50,379 bases of DNA, taken from contig CAZLSW010000017.1 in the NCBI GenBank assembly GCA_964562375.1, forward strand, positions 1-50,379, written 5' to 3'. Positions within the stretch are counted from its first letter, which is position 1; every line of letters starts with the position of its first letter. The position numbers and the translations under genes were made by a program. The notes beneath the pieces are model-generated. The model searched no databases. It was not told the DNA's origin and saw nothing but the letters and a program-made list of their open reading frames with translations. The stretch comes from JAJPXC01 sp964562375. GTDB lineage: Bacteria; Bacteroidota; Bacteroidia; Bacteroidales; Muribaculaceae. This document shows positions 44,405 to 50,379 of this stretch, one piece after another.

Positions 44405-44476
44405 TCCCCTCAGCAGCCGTCCGACATCCGGGCGGCTGCTGATCTTGGAAGCCAATGCTATCGCGGACGGTTGTAC

Positions 44477-44484
44477 GCGAGTGC
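44477..44484. repeat. Right 8-bp target-site duplication of the IS66 element
   Basis: GCGAGTGC, identical to 41118-41125. Confidence 0.93.
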
Positions 44485-44672
44485 GACCACGGCTACATCG
44501 TGCGCCTGAACAGCGGCTACGAGATAGTCTGCTACCGCGACGAGGTGCTCGTCTACGACTGACCCGCGCAATGCGCTCCGGCCTCCGCGCCCTCCCCGGC
44601 GTGGAGGCTGGCCATCCCTTCCCCGGCGCGGCCTCGCTCCACCCGTTCCGCGAGGCCGTTCGCCATTTGTAT

Positions 44673-45443
44673 CTACTCGATTTCTATCGTCGCCGCCCGG
44701 TTGAAGGCATAGTCTTCGTTGGCAAAGACATATCCCAGTTGGTTGCTGACACACTGGGTCGATCCAATCTGGCGGTCGATGTTGCGGTGGGAATGACCGT
44801 AGATCCAGTAGCGGATTTGCGGATGGGCTGTTATAAAGTCGGAGAGCTCGACAGTGAAGGCGCCGTTTATACGCGAGCCCTCGAACTCCGGAGCCACCAA
44901 CTGGAAACTGGGCACATGGTGGGTGGCTACGACCACATTCTTGTCCTCTCGCTTGCCCAGCTCATTGGCCAGGAAGGCCAGGCACCGGCGATGCTCGGCA
45001 TTGAAGCGCGCACTGTCGAGCAGTTCGTCGCCATTGAGGATGCGCCGGAAGTCCGACACGCCGCGCTCGACCAAATAGGCGTCATCGCGCTCGATGTAGC
45101 TCCACAGCGTCGTGGCTATGAGGTCGGTCTTGTCAGTGAGGGGGATTACTTGGTTGTAGACGGCGCGCACATTTGGCCGGATGTCGAGTTGCCACCCGTC
45201 GGGGAATTTGTTGATGTCGGAGTATTTGTAGAACTCGTGGTTGCCAGGGATGGCTATCACCTCGCGGAAATTCTCCGATGCCCAGTCCCAGAAGGGATGA
45301 CGTCTGTAATTGTTGTCACTGATATACCCGATGTCGCCGCACAGCACCAGCACCTCACCCTTCGGTATCAGAGGGTAGAGCTTGAGCCAGGTACTGTTCT
45401 CACCGAACTCCAGATGCAGGTCAGAGGCGTATTGCAGTTTCAT
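44673..45443 (-). CDS. Calcineurin-like metallophosphoesterase coupled to an AbiE-like pair
   Basis: 256 residues. All metal motifs are present: SDLHLEF (D8, H10), CGDIGY, IPGNHEFY, ATHHVPS and YGHSHRNID. Such enzymes cut phosphomonoesters or diesters, sometimes in DNA or cyclic nucleotides. The start overlaps the AbiEii-like stop by 4 bp (ATGA), so it is the third gene of that operon. No signal peptide, so cytoplasmic. Substrate unknown. Confidence 0.85.
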   Translation of the reverse strand: MKLQYASDLHLEFGENSTWLKLYPLIPKGEVLVLCGDIGYISDNNYRRHPFWDWASENFREVIAIPGNHEFYKYSDINKFPDGWQLDIRPNVRAVYNQVIPLTDKTDLIATTLWSYIERDDAYLVERGVSDFRRILNGDELLDSARFNAEHRRCLAFLANELGKREDKNVVVATHHVPSFQLVAPEFEGSRINGAFTVELSDFITAHPQIRYWIYGHSHRNIDRQIGSTQCVSNQLGYVFANEDYAFNRAATIEIE

Positions 45444-46225
45444 TCTGTTTCGGGCTTATACAGGTCATCCAAGATGTCGAGGAGGGCAGTGACAGCACCT
45501 TCGTCCATTTCCAGGGCGTTGGCTAGAGGTGTTGCCAAAGTGGCCCATTCCTGCCGGAGGGATTCGACAAAGGCGTGTACACTGTCAACTACCGACCGAG
45601 GAGCTCGGATTTCGTTTTGCGGCATGACAACCAGATTTTTCAGTACATCAGAGCGATGCTTCTTGATGTCTCGAGTGTTGACGTGCATGTTGGCAGCCTT
45701 CATCTCCCGCAAGTTGAGATATGCCTTCGTCTTCAGGGCTATGATAGCCGCAGCGTCGGCATGACGAATGCCGTCGGTAAGGATGCTGTGCGAGACGGTG
45801 AAGTCATAGAAATCGTCGTCCATGATAATGGCGCTTAGGCTCGATACATAATGGTCGAAAGGAATCGGCTCAATCAGCAGCCCTTTGGGCTCACCGAGCA
45901 CATCGGGGTGTCGCGCCAACAGCTCTATCATCTGTGGATAGCCGGGCAGACCGTCAACGAACCGGTAGAGTTGGTATCGTGGTGGTTCCCCTTCGGCGTG
46001 CTTGTATTTCTCAGGACGGTACTGTCCTTCTCTGATGAAGTCCCAGAACCGGCGCCCGAATTCAGGCACCAGTTTTTCCACCACCACAATCATGTCGATG
46101 TCGTGGGTGGCGCGCGGACGCATAGCTGTTCCCGAGAGCACCATCTCACAGGCTGTGCCTCCGATGATCACGTAGCTGTCAGAGAAAGGCAGAAACGCCT
46201 CCCGAAATTTGTCTAATCCTTCCAT
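45440..46225 (-). CDS. AbiEii-like nucleotidyltransferase toxin
   Basis: 261 residues. Nucleotidyltransferase signature YVIIGGTACEMVLSGTAMRPRATHDIDMIVVV with GG and D-x-D (HDIDMI), then ADAAAIIALKTKAYLNLRE, as in the AbiEii toxins of type IV toxin-antitoxin systems, which modify tRNA or other RNA. The start lies inside the 3' end of the antitoxin-like gene (13-bp overlap), a common arrangement for AbiE pairs. Confidence 0.75.
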   Translation of the reverse strand: MEGLDKFREAFLPFSDSYVIIGGTACEMVLSGTAMRPRATHDIDMIVVVEKLVPEFGRRFWDFIREGQYRPEKYKHAEGEPPRYQLYRFVDGLPGYPQMIELLARHPDVLGEPKGLLIEPIPFDHYVSSLSAIIMDDDFYDFTVSHSILTDGIRHADAAAIIALKTKAYLNLREMKAANMHVNTRDIKKHRSDVLKNLVVMPQNEIRAPRSVVDSVHAFVESLRQEWATLATPLANALEMDEGAVTALLDILDDLYKPETE

Positions 46226-47190
46226 TCTATATGGTCAAGCATATATTCGACTTCGTTTTCCACTCGCGGGTCATTGTCGTCGCGCAGCGACAACGCCAGT
46301 GACAGCGGGTCAACCCATTCCCCGGCAAAACCGCCCTTTGTGACAGGAGGGTACTTCCACACCTCGATGCGGTAGTTCCCGTCGTAAGGATTCTGTCCGA
46401 CTAACGAGTTGCCGGCGACAAGTCCTTTTAATGTGGCATTGCTCATGGCCCGCATCTTCTCGAAGCCGGGATTCAGGCGTGAGTAATGTGCGAGAGCATT
46501 GGTGCCACATTCCGGGAAGTGTTGGGTGGATTTCACCGAGTCGGCGTAAAGCACACGTTGTACAGGGTTCATCATAAAAGGCTGAGCCCTATCATATAGC
46601 TCCCTGCCGACGTAGCGCCATCGAAGAACCTTATTCTTTGTGCCGTCTGGCATACGAACCACCAGTTCCAAATCTTCCAGACATTGCAGCCCCTGTGCCA
46701 CGCTAGGATAAGAGAATGGCACCAGTTTTACTATATATGTGGCTGACCGCCCCTCCAAGGAGGTCACTTGTAGGTGATAGAGCAACAGGTATTGTCCAAC
46801 AGGCGTGAGCTTCGTTGCCACCGTTTTGCGGCGCTGGCGCTCGTTGATGACAAGCTCAGGCAGAAACGCAAATCGGTTAGACACCACAAAGTACACCCCT
46901 TTGTCAATCAGGCGTTGACGTAGATATGACGGCCCGACGGGCAGAACAAACACAAGAGTTCTTCCTGTTGCACCCTGAACCGACTTAGCCGTGAAGGCCA
47001 TTGTTGACGGCGACGGCGTTCTTCCTTTGGGTACCGCAAAAATGTAGGAAATGCCTTGGTATTGGCCCTCGCAAAAGTCATAAGACAAGGCGTCGCCAAC
47101 CGGGAGGCTTTTCAGCTCCCCGTTGGCGAGGGGTTTGAGTGCGACGCTCCGACCCAATACCGAGATGGTATTGTCTTTTATAATCTGCAT
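46213..47190 (-). CDS. AbiEi-like antitoxin/transcription factor
   Basis: 325 residues. It precedes an AbiEii-like toxin. The central region (KLTPVGQYLLLYHLQVTSLE, SYPSVAQGLQCLEDLELVVRMPDG) looks like a winged-helix DNA-binding module, and the ends are not otherwise recognised. The start ATG (47190) lies inside a perfect inverted repeat, fitting autoregulation. The family assignment rests mainly on context and this winged-helix segment. Confidence 0.6.
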   Translation of the reverse strand: MQIIKDNTISVLGRSVALKPLANGELKSLPVGDALSYDFCEGQYQGISYIFAVPKGRTPSPSTMAFTAKSVQGATGRTLVFVLPVGPSYLRQRLIDKGVYFVVSNRFAFLPELVINERQRRKTVATKLTPVGQYLLLYHLQVTSLEGRSATYIVKLVPFSYPSVAQGLQCLEDLELVVRMPDGTKNKVLRWRYVGRELYDRAQPFMMNPVQRVLYADSVKSTQHFPECGTNALAHYSRLNPGFEKMRAMSNATLKGLVAGNSLVGQNPYDGNYRIEVWKYPPVTKGGFAGEWVDPLSLALSLRDDNDPRVENEVEYMLDHIEWKD

Positions 47191-47217
47191 CGTTATAAAG
47201 GTGGCTTATAACGATGC
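47187..47217. promoter_or_regulatory. Probable operator of the AbiE-like operon
   Basis: GCATCGTTATAA and its exact complement TTATAACGATGC, separated by 7 bp. It covers the antitoxin start codon and directly follows the -7 box at 47216-47224. This placement is expected for repression by the AbiEi-like protein. Confidence 0.75.
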
Positions 47218-47224
47218 AAAATTA
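47216..47224 (-). promoter_or_regulatory. Promoter (-7 box) of the AbiE-like operon
   Basis: Minus-strand TAATTTTGC matches TAnnTTTG; the transcription start would fall in the operator. Confidence 0.6.
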
Positions 47225-48160
47225 TAAAACATAACTCAGTCGTGCAAATTCATGGACAATTATTTTCTCCTCTTGTTGTAGCTTTTCACCTGCCCGAGGG
47301 CAGAGGTGGGCGCTGGAGGAGAGAGACGGCGGGCGAGCCGGCCGTCACACTCCTCCCGGGACGCTCTGCGGGCGACGGCACCGGCTCGTCGCGGACGGAC
47401 GAGGAGGGCGCTCCACGTTGCCGATGGCAAGGTTCCGCCTGCCCGTCCCTCGGCCGCCGCGCCAAGCCCATGCCTGATGTCGCCCTGGCCACCTCCGGCC
47501 CGCACCCTCTGACCAGTTTTAACTTTTCAATGCACTTATGGAAAGGGCTTGAGTACCCCAGTTACGCTTGAGTACCCCAGTTATAGGTATCAAGGATGCC
47601 GTTTCGCTGTATAGGCGGCTCGGGGCACTCCTTCTGTGAGGTTTTAGTGGCTGGCGCCTGCTCCTACCTGGTCTTGCCGCTGCCTGTGGCCGGTTCCTCC
47701 GCGGGGAGGGTGCGCCGTGGCGGCCGCTAACGGCGGCGCGGCGGTAAGCCTTGAGGTCTCAGCGGTGTGTCGATGCGGGGCGCCGCTGATGCGGGTGCTC
47801 ACGGTGCAGGAGTTGCAGGCTGACTCAGACCGTCGTCGGCACTCGGCGGCAGATGACCGGTTCGTGGTTCTCGGGCGGTCGTTGTAACCTTGGCGAGATG
47901 CCGAGTGGACGGGCCTCACGGCTGTCCTCAGCTCCGTGGCGGCTCTTGTTGGCTGGCAGGCCAGAGAGGACGTTGCCGGGTGGCGGTGACGTCGCTCATC
48001 ATCTGTCGTGTCGGCCGGGAGTCAACGCGATTTTTTCACAGATGCAAAGGTACTACGGGGTCGGCCCGTCAAGGACAAACACGTTCCGGCCGAGAATCTC
48101 CACCCACGCGGGTAGTATTCACGTCCGAAATCCTTGACTCAGGCTCGCCCGGAGACCGTA
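47225..48160. other. Gene-free GC-rich region
   Basis: No supported gene in about 930 bp; open frames here have unusual composition. Two direct copies of TTGAGTACCCCAGTTA lie at about 47549-47583, and the core ACCCCAGTT also occurs at the window ends. A TACCTTTGC box (minus strand, 48043-48051) has no clear gene after it. Likely mobile-element flank or decayed DNA. Confidence 0.45.
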
Positions 48161-48260
48161 TGTAACCAGCAAATTTTAAATCGACAAAAATCGGTAAAGT
48201 TAAATCGACATATCAGGCATAGCGATACTGGTTGTTTTGTCAGGGATGTTTGATGGGTTC

Positions 48261-49085
48261 TCAGGCAGTGGGGAGGCCGTCGCCGGAGGGGGTACCCCCT
48301 CCGGCGACGGGGCCGTTTTCGGGGGCAAAGATTGTTTTGCGGTTGCCCATGCGGTAGCTCTGGCCGGAGAGCTTGATGACTTCGCAGCGGTAGAGCAGGC
48401 GGTCGAGCAGGGCGGTGGCCACTACCTGGTCGTCGAGGGTGGCGGCCCATTCGGTGGGGGCTTTGTTGGTGGTGATGATGATGGAAGACTTTTCGTGGAG
48501 GGTGTTGACGAGGTTGAAGAAAGCGGCGGCCTCGTCTTTCTTTACGGGGAGGAGCATGATGTCGTCGATGGCGATGAGGTCGGCGCGCAGCAGGCGGTTG
48601 TAGGCTGTCATGGCCGAGGGCATGAGGGCTTTCATCTTGAGGATGGTGACGATGTCTTCCATTGACATCATATAGGCGCGGCGTCCCTGGCGGACGGCTT
48701 CGTAGACCAGTCCGGCGGCAATGAATGTCTTGCCTGTCCCCGAGGGGCCCATAAGGATGATGTTGTAGGTCTGGTCGAGCCATGCCAGCTGGCGCAGCTG
48801 GGCCAGCCGCAGGGGGGTGATGCCCTGCGAGTAGTTGTGGTCGAAGTGGTCGAGGTCGTGGCGTGCCGGGAGCGTGGCGGCCTTCAGGCGCCGCTGGAAA
48901 TCCTTGTCATTGCGCTCGTCGACCTCGCGCTGCAGCAGCGCCATCAGGAAGTCGTTATAGGTTGTCTGCTGTTCAAGGGCGCGGTGGGCTTCCTGTTCGA
49001 AGACTTTGGGGATGGTGTACAGGCGCAGGCGCGAGCTCAGCTGGCGCACCCGTCCGGCCGTGTCGGTTGGGGAGTGTTGTGTCAT
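48261..49085 (-). CDS. istB: IstB, ATPase of the IS21 element
   Basis: 274 residues. Helper ATPase for IstA. Walker A LMGPSGTGKT, Walker B-like LIAIDDIMLL and SSIIITTNKAP, with DDQVVATALLDRLLYRCEVI near the C-terminus, as in DnaC/IstB proteins. The last 20 residues (PVAGGGTPSGDGLPTA) come from a perfect 34-bp palindrome and look like an addition to the normal end. Confidence 0.93.
   Translation of the reverse strand: MTQHSPTDTAGRVRQLSSRLRLYTIPKVFEQEAHRALEQQTTYNDFLMALLQREVDERNDKDFQRRLKAATLPARHDLDHFDHNYSQGITPLRLAQLRQLAWLDQTYNIILMGPSGTGKTFIAAGLVYEAVRQGRRAYMMSMEDIVTILKMKALMPSAMTAYNRLLRADLIAIDDIMLLPVKKDEAAAFFNLVNTLHEKSSIIITTNKAPTEWAATLDDQVVATALLDRLLYRCEVIKLSGQSYRMGNRKTIFAPENGPVAGGGTPSGDGLPTA
48277..48310. 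repeat. Perfect 34-bp palindrome at the 3' end of istB
   Basis: CCGTCGCCGGAGGGGG followed by TA and the exact complement. It is inside the istB frame and has no T-run, so it is not a classical terminator. Confidence 0.8.
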
Positions 49086-50326
49086 CTGAAGAACTGGTTA
49101 AAGGTTGATATGTCGGTTTTGTCGGGGGTGAGAGAGGAGGCGGTGACATTGTGTGCCACCGTCACTGGCGGGGGCGTGGCGGAGGGAGGCGCCGCCGTAC
49201 CCCGGCGAAGGCGCAGGCCATTGGCCACGGCAAGCAGGTCGTGCCCGTTGTATACCTCGGCGGCGGCACAGAGTTCGACAGCCCGGGAAATGTCCTCAGC
49301 CCCGATTTCCGAGGCCATACGGGCCAGGAAACGCAGGTTGTCGCGGTAATGGCGTGGCTTGCGCGCGCGCAGTTCCGCCAGATACCTGTCCACGCCCTCA
49401 TCCGGGGGAAGGGAGCGGCGCACCTCTTGCTCATATTCAGACACGGAGCGCTGGCGGTCGAGCTTATGGGACGGGTCGCTGACAAGCCGCCCCTTGTCTT
49501 CCGACAGCTTGTGCCGGGCTATCTGCTTTCCCGTCTGTGAACTGTATATCAACAGGCACCCTTCCTGCTCCTCCAGGTGCACCGTGGTGGTTTCTCCCTG
49601 GTATGTGCCGGTGGGGACGGTATAGTAATTGCCGTGGTAGCTGACTGTGTTGTCCTTCCTCACATGATGGGCAACGGTGCCGGTGCGCGGCGCTGTGGGA
49701 ACGCCCGTGTATGGCATCAGGCATGGCTGCTCCTGCTCGAACTCCCGGGCCGGCACACGGCGGATGCCGTGGTGCTCGCTGCCGTTGCCCGTGCGCTCCA
49801 GCCAGTCCAGGGCCAGCCGGTTGAGCGCTTCGATGTCGTCCATGTAGCGCCCGCGAAGGAAATTGTGTTTCACATACTTTACCACGTTTTCAACCTGCCC
49901 CTTGCTCTCCGGGTCGCCCTTGTGGCAGAACACCGGCTGGAAGCCGCATTCGCGCACCAGCGCCTTGAATCCCGAGGTCAGCAGAAGATCCCCCAGATTC
50001 TCGTCGCGCAGGAGCACACGGTCCTGGTCATAGCGGATTTTCCGGGGCACACCATTGAAATACCGGAAGGCCAGCTCATGGGCATAGACCGCCAAGGCCG
50101 TAGTGAAGGGGCTGCGGCTCAGCCATACAAACTTGTAACGGCTGCGGCTCAGCGACAAGACAAAGAAATACACCTTGACAGCCGTGCCGTCGCTGCGACG
50201 CATCCACCGCTCCCCGAAGTCAGCCTGGGCCCACTCCCCATAAGCCGTGGGCGCCTGCATCTCGTAGGGGCGCGGCGCTTTCTCAACAACCTTGGGAAGC
50301 TGGTGCACGCGACGCACCCGCTCCAC
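49082..50326 (-). CDS. istA: IstA transposase, N-terminally truncated
   Basis: 414 residues from a GTG. The DDE integrase core is present: WAQADFGERWMR (first Asp), IRYDQDRV (second Asp) and KGDPESKGQVENVVKYVKHNF (Glu), then a beta-rich C-terminal part. The usual N-terminal HTH (about 100 residues) is absent. The frame is open upstream only to a TAA inside the 51-bp repeat, so the gene is cut by an insertion or by the assembly edge. Confidence 0.88.
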   Translation of the reverse strand: MERVRRVHQLPKVVEKAPRPYEMQAPTAYGEWAQADFGERWMRRSDGTAVKVYFFVLSLSRSRYKFVWLSRSPFTTALAVYAHELAFRYFNGVPRKIRYDQDRVLLRDENLGDLLLTSGFKALVRECGFQPVFCHKGDPESKGQVENVVKYVKHNFLRGRYMDDIEALNRLALDWLERTGNGSEHHGIRRVPAREFEQEQPCLMPYTGVPTAPRTGTVAHHVRKDNTVSYHGNYYTVPTGTYQGETTTVHLEEQEGCLLIYSSQTGKQIARHKLSEDKGRLVSDPSHKLDRQRSVSEYEQEVRRSLPPDEGVDRYLAELRARKPRHYRDNLRFLARMASEIGAEDISRAVELCAAAEVYNGHDLLAVANGLRLRRGTAAPPSATPPPVTVAHNVTASSLTPDKTDISTFNQFFR

Positions 50327-50379
50327 AAAATTACCCCAGTTCGGGATAAAAAAGTGGCATAATTATTTGATAATGTGGG

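Larger units (their letters stand above)
41126..44476 (+). mobile_element. Complete IS66-family insertion sequence, 3351 bp
   Basis: Terminal inverted repeats of about 22 bp begin GTACAACC at both ends, with one mismatch. Exact 8-bp target duplications flank it. It carries three plus-strand genes: an unusual repeat-containing ORF A, TnpB and the DDE transposase TnpC. The clean ends and restorable target gene indicate a recent insertion. Confidence 0.93.
41027..44562 (+). pseudogene. 58-residue gene split by the IS66 insertion
   Basis: The first 33 codons (MHEYEEQTDIIGSPCTLLED, FRGYTEGIIVGEC) run to 41125. The last 25 codons plus stop (DHGYIVRLNSGYEIVCYRDE, VLVYD) run from 44485 to 44562. Joining them after removal of the IS and one 8-bp target copy restores an exact 59-codon frame. 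The gene is the third of a run (40681, 41027) typical of Bacteroidales mobile elements; function unknown. Confidence 0.85.
48161..50379 (-). mobile_element. IS21-family element, incomplete at the window end
   Basis: The istB end is near 48161, where TGTAACCAGC starts and two TTAAATCGAC words (about 48177-48209) resemble the subterminal repeats of IS21 ends. istB and istA overlap by 4 bp, as usual. The istA 5' part is missing: the last 51 bases before the window end are a sequence also found next to the second pglX copy. Confidence 0.8.

Noticed and set aside
47242..47571. Open frames in the GC-rich region after the AbiE-like operon
   Set aside because: Biased composition, several overlapping frames on both strands, no family resemblance or promoter placement.
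1..50379. Circular element because ends repeat
   Set aside because: The end repeats are inverted, not direct, so the window does not close into a circle.

Overview
The window is a draft chromosomal or island segment (one 100-N scaffold gap) from a bacterium of the order Bacteroidales. Evidence for this: genes are preceded by Bacteroidota-type -7 boxes (TAnnTTTG), Shine-Dalgarno sites are mostly absent, and the gene content is typical (BrxA/B/C-type BREX, HIRAN/AddAB cluster, split HipA, IS66 and IS21 elements, lipoprotein with a Bacteroidales-type C-terminal tail). No genus can be assigned from the sequence alone.

Region 1 (1-17.9 kb, all minus strand) is a type I BREX phage-defence operon, transcribed regulator - brxA - brxB - brxC - pglX - four-helix/zinc-ribbon protein - pglZ - brxL - second pglX. 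The two pglX copies share a 1.4-kb 5' block and a 0.45-kb 3' block. They differ in two internal segments separated by a conserved 52-bp island, the layout expected of exchangeable DNA-recognition modules. The second copy is cut off near position 50 by a sequence that is also found, inverted, at the far end of the window. The operon is full of two short repeat families. One is palindromic and lies in frame inside pglX and pglZ (a half copy inside brxL) and between brxB and brxC. The other is AT-rich and fills almost every intergenic gap.

Region 2 (17.9-25.7 kb, minus strand) lies directly upstream and encodes an AddAB-like helicase-nuclease, with the AddB-like gene split by one in-frame TAA, plus an EVE-like protein, a HIRAN protein and a J-domain protein. 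Region 3 (25.7-31.9 kb) is mostly ordinary: a broken WYL regulator, an AlaX-like protein, an SMR exporter, MmcQ/YjbR, a MazG-like pyrophosphatase, MsrB, an AraC regulator and a SUMF1-type lipoprotein.

Region 4 (31.9-47.2 kb) is accessory DNA: an AT-rich Lnu-like nucleotidyltransferase, an integrase fragment, a three-gene HipBST-like toxin system, a Phe/Trp/Ser tRNA cluster and a replication block of a mobile element (primase-helicase). A complete 3351-bp IS66 element with an exact 8-bp target duplication interrupts a 58-codon gene. Downstream is an AbiE-like toxin-antitoxin operon that also carries a metallophosphoesterase. Region 5 (48.2 kb to the end) is an IS21-type element with istB and a 5'-truncated istA.

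Taken together this is a defence island. BREX marks self DNA and blocks phage, the AddAB-like cluster could process broken or foreign DNA, and HipBST and AbiE could act as growth-arrest back-ups. Functional links between these systems are inference from proximity only.
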